DNA from: Microbulbifer harenosus
GTDB lineage: Bacteria; Pseudomonadota; Gammaproteobacteria; Pseudomonadales; Cellvibrionaceae
Direction of reading: 5' to 3'
Assembly: GCF_005771435.1 (NCBI RefSeq)
Contig: NZ_VANI01000005.1
Location: 1-64,000, forward strand
DNA length: 64,000 bases
Every line of letters starts with the position of its first letter. The stretch's first letter is position 1. A program made the translations under genes and the position numbers. The notes beneath the pieces are model-generated. The model worked only from the letters and a program-made list of their open reading frames with translations, did no database searches and was not told the origin of the DNA. Below are positions 43,133-52,347 of this stretch, in pieces.

Positions 43133-44594
43133 ATTCGTTGACCGGAGTGACCTCAAGCGCCTTCTGCTCTTTGCACAAGGCCAGGATTTCCGCGCAGCGC
43201 TGTTCCGGAAAACGCGTAGCCAGGTTGGCCAGGAATTTCTGTTCCAGCAGTGGCATGCCCTCCCCACGCCGGCGCCGGTGCCCTACCGGGTATTCCACTT
43301 CTACTTTCTCCGTGGCGGTACCGTCGGTAAAAAACACCTGCACGGCATTGGCAATGGAACGCTTGGCCGGATCCAGATAGTCGGCACTGTAGCGGGGCTC
43401 CTCCACCACCTCTGTTTTTTCGCGCAGCCGGTTGATCTCCGGGTGCGCCCGGTGGAAGCCGTCTTCGTAATATTCTGCCTGCAAGTCGCCGAATATCATC
43501 GACACGGCTGTCATGTACTGCAGGCAGTGATCGCGGTCGGCGGGATTGGCGAGTGGACCGGCCTTGGAAATGATACGGATGGCAGATTCGTGGGTAGTAA
43601 TGATAATGCGCTCAATCTGGTCGAGACGGTGTTTCACCAGTGGGTGCAGGATCACCGCGGCCTCGCAGGCGGTCTGGGCATGGAATTCCGCGGGGAACGA
43701 CAGCTTGAACAGGATATTCTCCATCACATAGCTGCCGTAGCGCTGGGGGAACCGAAACCGGCGCTCGTCTTCCGGCTTCAGCTTCTGGTCTGCCACAGTC
43801 TTACTGAACAACACATCGTAAAAGCCCCACTGCTCTGCAGTGAGCGCGCCGGGAATGCCCATCTCACCGCGCAGGGTGATATCAGCGAGACGCACACCGC
43901 GGCTACTGGCGTCACCCGCCGCCCAGGATTTGCGCGAACCGGCGTTGGGCGCGTGGCGGTAAGTGCGCAGTGCACCGCCGTCTACCCAAGCGTGGGAGAG
44001 CGCCGCCATCACCTGCTCGCGGTTGCCGCCATTGAGCATGGTGGCAACCGCAGTGGAGGCGACTCGCACCAGCAGTACATGGTCAAGCCCCACGCGGTTG
44101 AAGCTGTTTTGCAACGCTAGCACTCCCTGGATTTCGTGGGCGCGGATCATGGCGTCCAGTACCTGTTGCATGGTGAACGGCTTCCCACCCTGCGCAAGAT
44201 GTTTCTGCGACAGGTAGTCAGTCACCGCCAGGATGGCGCCGAGGTTGTCTGACGGGTGCCCCCACTCCGCAGCCAGCCAAGTGTCGTTGAAATCCAGCCA
44301 GCGCACACAACAGCCGATATCCCAGGCGGCCTTCACCGGATCCAGCCGCAAATCCGTACCCGGTACGCGCGCGCCGTTGGGCACCATCGTACCGGGCACC
44401 ATCGGCCCGAGGTGTTTCGTGCACTCCGGGAATCGCAGCGCCAGCAGGCCGCAACCGAGAGAGTCCATCAGGCAGTGGCGCGCGGTGGTGAAGGCTTCTT
44501 CCGAGTCGATACGATAGGTCAACACATAGTCGGCGATGTCCTGGATAACCTCGTCGTAGTCAGGACGGAAAGTCAGCGCAGTATTGGTATTCAT
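43110..44594 (-). CDS. prpD: 2-methylcitrate dehydratase
   Basis: A 494-residue MmgE/PrpD-family enzyme that dehydrates 2-methylcitrate in the propionate (methylcitrate) cycle. It aligns end to end with E. coli PrpD from memory: [80 protein letters not shown] and [11 protein letters not shown] at the end. The other methylcitrate genes (prpB, prpC, acnD/prpF) are not in the window, so it stands alone. A promoter should lie in the divergent gap to the right. Confidence 0.93.
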   Translation of the reverse strand: MNTNTALTFRPDYDEVIQDIADYVLTYRIDSEEAFTTARHCLMDSLGCGLLALRFPECTKHLGPMVPGTMVPNGARVPGTDLRLDPVKAAWDIGCCVRWLDFNDTWLAAEWGHPSDNLGAILAVTDYLSQKHLAQGGKPFTMQQVLDAMIRAHEIQGVLALQNSFNRVGLDHVLLVRVASTAVATMLNGGNREQVMAALSHAWVDGGALRTYRHAPNAGSRKSWAAGDASSRGVRLADITLRGEMGIPGALTAEQWGFYDVLFSKTVADQKLKPEDERRFRFPQRYGSYVMENILFKLSFPAEFHAQTACEAAVILHPLVKHRLDQIERIIITTHESAIRIISKAGPLANPADRDHCLQYMTAVSMIFGDLQAEYYEDGFHRAHPEINRLREKTEVVEEPRYSADYLDPAKRSIANAVQVFFTDGTATEKVEVEYPVGHRRRRGEGMPLLEQKFLANLATRFPEQRCAEILALCKEQKALEVTPVNEFMALFVI

Positions 44595-44903
44595 ATTTCA
44601 TTCCTCGAAGCATCAGCAACAGGGCGAATATGGAGAGGATAGTTGCGCGGGTGCGCTGTGTGGCGGCGCCAAAACATGTACGGAAGTACCAAATAATGAC
44701 ACAAGTGTTTCTTGCTAGAGTCAGCATGGCATCGTACCGTTTAGCGCACGGGCCATTTGCTTGTGGTAGCAGATGGCGTGGGAGTCAGGAGCCTCACCGC
44801 AGTGGCGACATTGGACCAGAGTACCCTGGCGCCTAATACCCTGTTGCCGAACACCCTGGTGTCTATCCGATCGTTCGTCGTGTCAATTAAACAGGAGGTT
44901 TTT
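44595..44903. other. Divergent control region between prpD and the CheD-like gene
   Basis: No gene is supported. The frame open from 44757 in phase with the CheD-like protein has no ribosome-binding site at its own start. An AGGAGG at 44893-44898, six bases before ATG 44904, fixes the true start. The left part should hold the prpD promoter. Confidence 0.55.
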
Positions 44904-45707
44904 ATGCCGCTTACGTTCCAGTATGTCCCCATGAACGGGGTAGGCGTTTTGAGCACCAATACGGATGTACTCAAAACAGACGGTTTGGGAACATGCATAG
45001 CTTTACTTTTAGAATACTCGAAAGATGAGGCGGTAAAATTTGCACTGTCGCATGTACCCTATGACAACGACGCTTTATGCCTGCATGGTAAAGATGGAAT
45101 ACAGGCCTATCTATTATCCGTCTTTCAATTACTTGGTGACCCGCCGAAAAGTGCAACAAAAGTAACTGTGATCCACAATCGCTTCGGCTTTTCCTCTTCC
45201 AACAAAATGCTCGGTTACATTCAGACATCCCTCGAGGAAATCGGGGTAGAAAAAGTGAAGGTCGAAATATATAACACGCAAAAAAGGCTATCTGTAGCCG
45301 TTCTGAAAAATGAATCTTCAGTTCATGGCCGCCACTTCTGCTACGCGAGCAACAAGACAGAGTTTATTGATGTGTGTGATCTGGCCCAAGCCGCCATGCT
45401 GACCGGGCAAAACCTGGTTGCCACTCTCGACCCCAGAAAAAGAGCAGACAAACATAATTTCCGACGCCACGTCGATCTCTATGGGCAGGCAAGAAACTCT
45501 ATAGCCTATTACTCCCAGGAGAAAAACCCATACTCCCTTACTTTAATAAGTGGCAACAGCGGCTCACCTTTTTTCGCTGAAGCCATACTATTCAGCCGGG
45601 CAAAAACAGAGCACTGGACAAAAAAGAAAGCCAAGCCACCCGTGTATTCCACCTATCTAGAATGGGAAAACTCCATCAGGAGCAGAATCCTGTCAACGGT
45701 ACAGTAA
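44904..45707 (+). CDS. CheD-like deamidase-fold protein outside a chemotaxis locus
   Basis: 267 residues from ATG 44904, preceded by a strong AGGAGG. The N-terminal third matches the CheD glutamine-deamidase pattern: Thr25 and Cys31 in KTDGLGTCIALLLEY and His50 in FALSHVPYD. CheD enzymes use Thr, Cys and His in this order and at this spacing (Thr six before Cys). The rest (about 80-267) has alternating helices and strands (VEIYNTQKRLSVAVL) and a Lys/Arg-rich segment (DPRKRADKHNFRRHVD), not part of CheD. No signal peptide or chemotaxis gene is present. It is AT-richer than its neighbours. A toxin or effector deamidase is possible; catalytic activity is inference. Confidence 0.6.
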   Translation: MPLTFQYVPMNGVGVLSTNTDVLKTDGLGTCIALLLEYSKDEAVKFALSHVPYDNDALCLHGKDGIQAYLLSVFQLLGDPPKSATKVTVIHNRFGFSSSNKMLGYIQTSLEEIGVEKVKVEIYNTQKRLSVAVLKNESSVHGRHFCYASNKTEFIDVCDLAQAAMLTGQNLVATLDPRKRADKHNFRRHVDLYGQARNSIAYYSQEKNPYSLTLISGNSGSPFFAEAILFSRAKTEHWTKKKAKPPVYSTYLEWENSIRSRILSTVQ

Positions 45708-45778
45708 ACAAGGTAATGGAGGCAGAGGGATGGCGGTGCTAACCTGTCTGGACTATTAATGGGCCTGACGGAGATACC

Positions 45779-46213
45779 ATGGATACCCTTCCCCACCATT
45801 ACCAAGTGGCCGCCAGCGCGACGGCCGAAGGCAATATCACCCTGACGGCCGAGGGGCTGGCGCCCCTGGCCTCCGCCGCACCCAGCCAGTTTGATGGCCC
45901 GGGTGATCAGTGGTCACCGGAGGAATTACTGGTAGCGGCAGTGGCGGACTGCTTTATTCTGACCTTCCGCGCCATTGCCAAGTACAACAACCTCGATTGG
46001 ACCAACCTGGAATGCAGCGCAACCGGCACCCTGGACAAAGACGGACGCAAAACCTGCTTCACCGAATTTGAAGTCAATGCCACGTTGCGAGTGCCCCAGG
46101 GCACGGATACAGACAAGGCGCACAAGCTGCTGGAAAAGTCCGAGGAGAACTGCCTGATCACCAATTCGCTCAGTGCGCCGGTGACATTGAACGCGGAAGT
46201 TACCACCTCTTGA
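45779..46213 (+). CDS. OsmC/Ohr-family peroxiredoxin-like protein
   Basis: A 144-residue OsmC-family protein, thiol-dependent reductases of organic peroxides. The first catalytic Cys lies in ELLVAAVADCFILTFRAIAK and the second in SEENCLITNSL, the usual pair. The start has MDTLPHHYQVAASATAEG, lacking any leader. It is a single gene; a stem-loop follows about 90 bases downstream. It is a separate subfamily from the OsmC domain of the YcaO fusion. Confidence 0.9.
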   Translation: MDTLPHHYQVAASATAEGNITLTAEGLAPLASAAPSQFDGPGDQWSPEELLVAAVADCFILTFRAIAKYNNLDWTNLECSATGTLDKDGRKTCFTEFEVNATLRVPQGTDTDKAHKLLEKSEENCLITNSLSAPVTLNAEVTTS

Positions 46214-46303
46214 CCGCCGCCACGGCCACTGTAGTGCTGTGCTGTGGAACAGCAAAAACTACAGCGACAAGGATCTCACTTTCCTGATTGAACTGTTCAC
46301 AGG

Positions 46304-46348
46304 AAATGGCGGGAATTGCTTAATGAGGAGCAACTTTTCCCGCCATTT
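46304..46348. promoter_or_regulatory. Long stem-loop between osmC and the pilin operon
   Basis: A perfect 12-bp stem (46304-46315 with 46337-46348, AAATGGCGGGAA/TTCCCGCCATTT) encloses a 21-base loop containing ATGAGGAG. It has no T-run, so it is more likely an operator or leader structure of the pilin operon than an intrinsic terminator. It lies about 92 bases before the pilin start. Confidence 0.5.
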
Positions 46349-46439
46349 CTCTGATTTCATCAGGCGGTCGCACGGAAATGAACTAGCTTTTAGGCGGAAC
46401 AAGAATTTTCCGGCAGCCCCCATAAAAGCTGAGGTCATC

Positions 46440-46925
46440 GTGAACAAAAGAAAGGCTCTCTCCCTGTGCGCCCTGTTGCTTTCAACACCGGTATTTTCCG
46501 CCACCGAAGACACCACCTTCCTGGTCTCGATCACCATTGAGAACGATTGCACCATTTCCATAAACGATCTGAATTTTGGAACCGTCAACGACCTGACACC
46601 CTCTATTTCCGGCTCCACCTCCGGCACAGTGACCTGTACCGGCCTGGCGCCGGTAAGCGTCGCCTTCAGTGCGGGCACCGGCGGCACCAGCAGCTTCACT
46701 ACCCGACAAATGGACGACGGCACCAATACCATCGACTACAACCTCTACCGCGACGCGGCGAACACCGAGATTCTGGGTGACGGCACCGGCGGCACCTTTA
46801 CCATCGACTTCACCAGCACCGGCGGTGCCGACGCCTTTGATGTTTACGGCCTGACCGGCGCCGGGCAAAACCCGAAGCCCGCCGGTACCTACAATTCCAC
46901 CATCACCGCCACGGCAACCTTCTGA
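46440..46925 (+). CDS. Spore-coat-U-domain major pilin
   Basis: 161 residues. GTG at 46440, ten bases after a GAGG, starts a signal peptide (MNKRKALSLCALLLSTPVFSA). The mature part is a spore coat U (SCPU) domain: TIENDCTISINDLNFGTV, GTVTCTGLAPVSVAFSAG, IDYNLYRDAANTEILGDG and a C-terminal GTYNSTITATATF beta strand. A Cys pair near the start fits the family disulfide. These subunits are assembled by donor-strand exchange into archaic chaperone-usher pili for adhesion and biofilm formation. A longer frame from 46239 has no signal peptide. It is the first gene of a four-gene operon. Confidence 0.92.
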   Translation: MNKRKALSLCALLLSTPVFSATEDTTFLVSITIENDCTISINDLNFGTVNDLTPSISGSTSGTVTCTGLAPVSVAFSAGTGGTSSFTTRQMDDGTNTIDYNLYRDAANTEILGDGTGGTFTIDFTSTGGADAFDVYGLTGAGQNPKPAGTYNSTITATATF

Positions 46926-46926
46926 T

Positions 46927-47655
46927 ATGCGAGTAACGCGATACCTCCTACTATGGTGTGCGTTCTCAGTTGCTCTGCTTGTGTGCTCCCCTACCTTCGC
47001 CAAAGGTCAGCTACAGGCAGGACCGATACTGTTGCAGATTGACGCGGGTGAGAGTGCCTCACGCCTGCGCCTCTCCAACAGCGGCGACGCGCGGCTAACG
47101 GCCCAGGTGCGGGTGTTCGCCTGGCATCAGGCGGAGGGGAAAGACCAGCTGATCGCCAGTGATGCGGTGGTAGCCAGCCCGCCCATCGTGGAGTTGATGC
47201 CCGGCGCGGAGCAGATAGTGCGCCTGGTGCGGCTGGGACCTCCCGCCTCGGGCAACGACCACAGCTTCCGGCTGGTGGTGGACGAGCTTCCAACAACAAA
47301 CGGCGAAGCACACGGCCGGGTGAATGTACGCATGCGCTACGTGTTGCCGCTGTTTGTGCGCGCGCAGGATGCGACCGACGCGAAACTCTCCTGCAGCGTG
47401 CGCGATGATGCCGCACTGCTGGAGTGCATCAATTCCGGCGGGCGGGCGGCCCAGTTGGGCGCCAGTCAACTGATGGACGATTCCGGGTGGGCACTGCCGC
47501 TGAGCGCGGGCCTGCTCGGCTATGTGTTACCCGGTAGCCGCAGGGTTTGGGCGTTGCCAGAAAACTCTGTCTCTCCCACGGCGGACCTCACGCGAGACGT
47601 GCGACTGGAAACACTGCTCAATGGCCAGCCCACCACGCTTCCGCTGCAACAATAA
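46927..47655 (+). CDS. Periplasmic pilus chaperone (archaic CU type)
   Basis: A 242-residue fimbrial chaperone, two Ig-like domains, after a signal peptide (residues 1-26, ending TFAKG). Features include ILLQIDAGESASRLRLSNSG, the usher/subunit-binding domain with VVASPPIVELMPGAEQIVRL, and a second domain with a Cys pair (KLSCSVRDDAALLECIN). It keeps pilin subunits assembly-competent and hands them to the usher. It begins one base after the pilin stop and overlaps the usher start. Confidence 0.9.
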   Translation: MRVTRYLLLWCAFSVALLVCSPTFAKGQLQAGPILLQIDAGESASRLRLSNSGDARLTAQVRVFAWHQAEGKDQLIASDAVVASPPIVELMPGAEQIVRLVRLGPPASGNDHSFRLVVDELPTTNGEAHGRVNVRMRYVLPLFVRAQDATDAKLSCSVRDDAALLECINSGGRAAQLGASQLMDDSGWALPLSAGLLGYVLPGSRRVWALPENSVSPTADLTRDVRLETLLNGQPTTLPLQQ

Positions 47656-50053
47656 TTATTGCGGTCGCCTCCCGAAACGCGTGCTCATCGGCCTGCTCGC
47701 CGGCGCACTCGCCATCAGCGCGGAGGCCGGTTCCCGGCTGCAGCACCACATGTTGGCCGCCGACGATGCCGATACATTTCTGCCCGCAGTGCATCGCGAA
47801 CAGGATTTGTATCTGGAAGCCTTCTACGGTGAAACCACCACCCGGCTGATCGTGCACGCACAGCTGCGCGACAACAGATTGTTTGTGATCGTCGGCGACC
47901 TGCAGGAAATTGGACTGCAGTTACCGGAGGAAGACCCCACAGGCTGGATAGCACTGGATTCCCTGCCCGGGCTCGCCTATCGCTATGACGTCCCCACCCA
48001 GTCCCTGGTACTGCACGCGCCGCCCAGCCTGCGCCAGGGACAGCACCTGGGCTACCGGCCACCGCCACCGGTTGAGGTGCGCCGCGATCACGGGCTGCTG
48101 TTCAGTTACGACTTTTACGGTCGCCACTGGCAGGGCCGCAGCAACACGTCCCTCGGCACATCGCTAAACTGGTTCGGAGACTATGGCAGCCTGCAGGTTT
48201 CCGGAGTCAGCCGTAGCGGCGATGAGGATATCGGTTACCGCCGCCTCGACAGCTACTGGACCTACAGCGATCCGCAACAATTGTGGACATGGACCGCTGG
48301 CGATCTGATCAGTGGCGGCCACAGCTGGAGTCGCCCGGTGCGCATGGCCGGCCTGCAGTGGCGACGCAACTTCGGCGTGCGTCCGGATCTGATTACGCTA
48401 CCGGTCCCGCGTTTCGATGGCAGCGCCGCGCTGCCCTCCACCGTAGAGCTCTATGTCAACAATATCCTGCAGTACGACAACGCCGTGGACAGCGGCCCCT
48501 TTGTGCTCGATGCCCTGCCCCGAATCGGTGGTGCCGGTATGGCCACGCTGGTGGTAACTGATGCCCTCGGGCGCACCACCGAGACCAGCGCGCCGCTGTA
48601 TGTAGACCACCGCCGCCTGGCGCCAGGCCTCAGTGACTTCAGCCTCGAGGCGGGTGTATTGCGCACCGACTTCGAAGGTGGCTGGAACGATTACGGCGAG
48701 CACCCGGTGGCAAGCGCCAGCTGGCTGCAAGGCGTCACCGGTGCCTTTACCTTCGAGGCCCATGCCGAACTGGCGGAAGATCTCGGCCTCACCGGAATCG
48801 GCGGTGTCTGGTCGCCGGGCGGCCGCTGGGGCCTGGCATCCGCATCCCTCGCCTACAGCGACGGTCAGGTGCCGGGAGAGAACGACAAATCCGGACACCA
48901 GTACAGCCTCGGCTACCAGTGGATCGGGCCTGTTGTCGGTTTCGATCTGCAGACCCTGCGCCGGTCCCGCGGCTATCGCGACCTCGCGGATATGGATACC
49001 GACCGCACCCTCACCGAGCGCTGGCTCAACGCCCAGGACCGCGCCACCGTGTGGCTGCAGATGGGCCGGGGAAGCTTCGGCTACAGCTACCTGCGCCGGC
49101 GCGACCACCGCGCTCCATTCCTGCCGCGGGAATTTTTCAGCACCCACAGCCTGAGCTGGACACAAAACATCGGCCGGCGGCTATCGGTTTCCGCCGCCCT
49201 GTTCAAAGACGACGAAAACGGCTCCGGCGGCAGCCTCACCTTCAGTGTCCCGCTGCAACATCTGGCCTACCTCTCCGTTGGAGTACAACGCCGCAGCGAC
49301 GGCGACAACGAACCGAGAGCCCTGCTCCGCCGCACCGCCCCCTACGATGGCGGTTGGGGCTGGTGGCTGCAGGGCGGCGACATCGACGGCGACTACGGCC
49401 AGGCCGCCATTGAAACCCGCGGCCGCTATATGGAAGCGCGCGCAGGTCTCGACTGGGACCGCGACGAACACGGCTACTTCCTGGAAGCCGGCGGCAGTGT
49501 CGCGGTTATGGACCGCCAGCTGATCGCCAGCCGTCGCATCCACGATGCCTTCGCCCTGGTGTACACCGGCGTCGAAGACATACCGATACTCAGCGAAAAC
49601 CGCCTCTACGGACACACCGACGACAAAGGCTACTTACTTATCCCCGACCTCCGCGGTTGGCAGCGCAACCGGATCGGTATTGATCCGGACCAACTGGCCG
49701 CAAATTTCCTGGTGAACGAGCTGGAACAATTCGCAATACCCGCCGATCACGCGGGCCAGTTTGTGGTGTTCCCGGTTGCACAAATGCAACCGGCCATCAT
49801 CACCCTCCTCGACCAGTCCGGCCGCGCAGTAAACGCCGGCAGTGGCGCGACCCTGTATCAGGAAAATGCAAGCCGCGCGGTTCCCGTGGGATTTGATGGT
49901 GAAGTCTACCTGGAGGACATTTCCGGCGGGGCACGTATCGAGGTACGGCAACGGGAACGGGTGTGTAACTACACCATTAACCCCATCGCCGAGCCCGCAA
50001 CCGTCTTCACACGTCTGCGGTTGTCGCCGCAAGATTGCATGGAGGTGCCATGA
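47621..50053 (+). CDS. Outer-membrane pilus usher
   Basis: About 810 residues: a 24-stranded barrel that secretes and assembles pili. The signal peptide follows an unusual leader (KRVLIGLLAGALAISAEAG), so ATG 47621 is a probable start, and GTG at 47681 is an alternative. N-terminal domain: LYLEAFYGETTTRLIVHAQL. The barrel has YDFYGRHWQGRS and strong Trp/Tyr strand patterns. The plug region is PSTVELYVNNILQYDNAVDSG in part, followed by PRIGGAGMATLVVTDALGR. The C-terminal domains contain ENRLYGHTDDKGYLLIPDL. It overlaps the last gene of the operon by 4 bases (ATGA). Confidence 0.93.
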   Translation: MASPPRFRCNNNYCGRLPKRVLIGLLAGALAISAEAGSRLQHHMLAADDADTFLPAVHREQDLYLEAFYGETTTRLIVHAQLRDNRLFVIVGDLQEIGLQLPEEDPTGWIALDSLPGLAYRYDVPTQSLVLHAPPSLRQGQHLGYRPPPPVEVRRDHGLLFSYDFYGRHWQGRSNTSLGTSLNWFGDYGSLQVSGVSRSGDEDIGYRRLDSYWTYSDPQQLWTWTAGDLISGGHSWSRPVRMAGLQWRRNFGVRPDLITLPVPRFDGSAALPSTVELYVNNILQYDNAVDSGPFVLDALPRIGGAGMATLVVTDALGRTTETSAPLYVDHRRLAPGLSDFSLEAGVLRTDFEGGWNDYGEHPVASASWLQGVTGAFTFEAHAELAEDLGLTGIGGVWSPGGRWGLASASLAYSDGQVPGENDKSGHQYSLGYQWIGPVVGFDLQTLRRSRGYRDLADMDTDRTLTERWLNAQDRATVWLQMGRGSFGYSYLRRRDHRAPFLPREFFSTHSLSWTQNIGRRLSVSAALFKDDENGSGGSLTFSVPLQHLAYLSVGVQRRSDGDNEPRALLRRTAPYDGGWGWWLQGGDIDGDYGQAAIETRGRYMEARAGLDWDRDEHGYFLEAGGSVAVMDRQLIASRRIHDAFALVYTGVEDIPILSENRLYGHTDDKGYLLIPDLRGWQRNRIGIDPDQLAANFLVNELEQFAIPADHAGQFVVFPVAQMQPAIITLLDQSGRAVNAGSGATLYQENASRAVPVGFDGEVYLEDISGGARIEVRQRERVCNYTINPIAEPATVFTRLRLSPQDCMEVP

Positions 50054-50961
50054 TGATCCGGCGCGCTCTATTGCTGGTTTTACTACTGGGGGTGGGTAAC
50101 GCCTGGGGACAGGCATGCAACTATACCGTGACGCCAGTTCTCGACTTCGGCACCATCGCCGGCCTGCCGACACACCAGATCGATGTAAGCGCGAGTATCA
50201 CCGTCGAGTGCCCAGCGCTCGGCAGCCTGCTCCTGCGTCGCGTCTGTATCAGCCTGCCAGCAGGCAGCGGCGGCATCTCCATTGCCGACAGGCGTATGGT
50301 GAGCGGCGCGTTCGACGTGCAATATCAATTGTTTCGCGACGCCGCGCGCACCCTGGTGTGGGGAAATGTCGCCGGCGGCCAGCAGCGGATCCTGGAATTT
50401 CCACTGCTCGGCGGCACACAGGTGGCAACGGTATACGGGCGGGTATTTGCCGCGCAAACGGGAAAAACGGTGGGCCTGTATCAGTCGGTACTGAGCGCCA
50501 TCGAAGCGCGCGAAGGATCAACCCTGCAAACCTGTGCCGCAATGAGCGGAGTGTACAGCCTGCCCGACACCCTGACGTCACAACTGCAGATCGAACCCAA
50601 CTGCAGCATATCTGCGAGCCCGCTCGATTTCGGCACCGTCACCAGCGTCACCCAGACAGATGCCAGCAGCAACCTGTCGGTGACCTGCACATTGAACGGC
50701 GCCTATACCGTAGCGCTGGATGGCGGCGACAACGCCGACATCAACGACCGCAAGATGCAGCTGGGCCCGGATACCGTCGACTACCAGCTCTACCAGGATG
50801 CCGCGCGCACACAGACGTGGGGCGATACCCCGGGCACAATGGTGGGCGGCACCGGCAGCGGCGCTGCCCAGTCGCTCACCGTGTATGGCCGGGTTCCGAT
50901 ACAGGGCGCAAAGCCCCCCGGCACCTACCAGGATACGATTACCGCCACCGTGACCTTCTGA
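50050..50961 (+). CDS. Two-domain spore-coat-U tip adhesin
   Basis: 303 residues after a GGAGG Shine-Dalgarno; signal peptide MMIRRALLLVLLLGVGNAWG. Two SCPU domains in tandem: the first (about 22-165) begins QACNYTVTPVLDFGTIAGL, the second (about 175-303) with NCSISASPLDFGTVTSVTQ and ends in a terminal strand TYQDTITATVTF. The first domain could be the receptor-binding lectin-like head and the second the pilin connector, as in archaic CU tip proteins. It is coupled to the usher. Compared with the major pilin it is about twice as long. Confidence 0.9.
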   Translation: MMIRRALLLVLLLGVGNAWGQACNYTVTPVLDFGTIAGLPTHQIDVSASITVECPALGSLLLRRVCISLPAGSGGISIADRRMVSGAFDVQYQLFRDAARTLVWGNVAGGQQRILEFPLLGGTQVATVYGRVFAAQTGKTVGLYQSVLSAIEAREGSTLQTCAAMSGVYSLPDTLTSQLQIEPNCSISASPLDFGTVTSVTQTDASSNLSVTCTLNGAYTVALDGGDNADINDRKMQLGPDTVDYQLYQDAARTQTWGDTPGTMVGGTGSGAAQSLTVYGRVPIQGAKPPGTYQDTITATVTF

Positions 50962-51150
50962 TCGACGAGCGTCCACCGCCCCAGCTGCGCCAATTTCCGA
51001 TGCACGATGGCTCAATCAATCGCTGCATCCACAGAGGTGAGACGAAGCGAACATATCCCACGGTAACCAAACTTTAATACTGCCCTCCCGCCCAAATATT
51101 CGCATCCAACCAGGGCCTTCCCGCCCAACCCACAACTGTTCAGAAGTCAC

Positions 51151-52239
51151 ATGCCCAGAAGTACCCATTATTTTCGTATCGAAAATTCCCTCAAAACCCT
51201 TCGGTTTTTTCACTTGTTTCTCTTCAGTTTTTCCGCACTGCTGTGCACGCTCAGCCCATCGTCCCTCGCGGAAGATACCGACAATACCCACAGCGCGCTG
51301 CAGGCCATCACCCTGCGTATCGACAACGACATTTTTGCCGGCAGCGACCGCGGATACTCCAACGGTATCAATGTCGGTTTTCTTTCGCAGACCGTCGACA
51401 GCTTTCAGGATTCCCGCTTGCCATCCGGTTACCGCCGGCTGAATCATGGATTGCGCTGGCTGCAACCAAAGGGCTGGGATCAGTACAACATGGTGCTGAC
51501 CGTTGGCCACGGCATCTTTACTCCGGGGGACTGGCACACCCGCGAGCTGGTGAAGGAAGACCGCCCCTATGCCGGCGTGCTGGTTGCCGGAGTAACCTAT
51601 AACGGCAGAAACGAAAATCGCATGCAAAGTACCGGCCTGAGCCTGGGCATGGTAGGCCCCTCGGCACTGGGAGAAGAATTGCAGAAAGGCGTGCACAAGC
51701 TACTGGGCTCGGAGACATTTCGCGGGTGGGACAACCAGCTTCGCGACGAAGTTGTTTTTCGCCTGTCGACCCAGCGTCTGCGACGCCTGCAGTTCAACCC
51801 CACCGGCGACGACTGGCAACAGGATCTGATACTGCGCACCGGAGGCAGCTTGGGAAACTTGGTCACCGATCTCAATATCGGTGCCGAGTGGCGGTTTGGT
51901 CCGGAGCTGCCAAACAACTTCGGCAGTGCTCCCCAATTGCCAGCATCAGAAAATACCGCCCCCACACGCCATATGGATTACAGCCGCCGACTGAAACTGC
52001 ACGGCTTTATCGTCACCAACATACGCGGCGTTTTGTATGACGTAACGCTGGACGGCAACACCTGGAAAAACAGTCACAGCGTCACGCGCGAATCGCTAAT
52101 GACAGACCTGGGCATTGGCGTGGCGGGCAGTTATGAGCACTGGCGATTCGCCTTTGCCCACTACTTTCGCAGCCGCGAATTCGAGCAACAGCAGGAGCCG
52201 CCCAGGCTTGGTAGCTTCAGTGCCTGGCGGGAGTTTTAG
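51151..52239 (+). CDS. lpxR: Outer-membrane lipid A deacylase, LpxR family
   Basis: A 362-residue protein of the LpxR family, which removes the 3'-acyloxyacyl group of lipid A in the outer membrane using calcium. The signal peptide is residues about 16-40 (FFHLFLFSFSALLCTLSPSS). The catalytic pattern is IDNDIFAGSDRGYSNGIN (Asn-Asp) near residue 60, and EDRPYAGVLVAGVTY is typical of the family. It is a single gene, after the pilus operon. Changing lipid A acylation could tune outer-membrane interaction with surfaces or hosts. Confidence 0.85.
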   Translation: MPRSTHYFRIENSLKTLRFFHLFLFSFSALLCTLSPSSLAEDTDNTHSALQAITLRIDNDIFAGSDRGYSNGINVGFLSQTVDSFQDSRLPSGYRRLNHGLRWLQPKGWDQYNMVLTVGHGIFTPGDWHTRELVKEDRPYAGVLVAGVTYNGRNENRMQSTGLSLGMVGPSALGEELQKGVHKLLGSETFRGWDNQLRDEVVFRLSTQRLRRLQFNPTGDDWQQDLILRTGGSLGNLVTDLNIGAEWRFGPELPNNFGSAPQLPASENTAPTRHMDYSRRLKLHGFIVTNIRGVLYDVTLDGNTWKNSHSVTRESLMTDLGIGVAGSYEHWRFAFAHYFRSREFEQQQEPPRLGSFSAWREF

Positions 52240-52347
52240 TGTTCATCTACTTAAATCATACGGTGTGCTTTCATGGATGAGAGCGCCTTGTTCTAACGAT
52301 CACCATCAAAGAGGCCAGCGGAAATATCAAAGTACCGGTCTTCCCAA

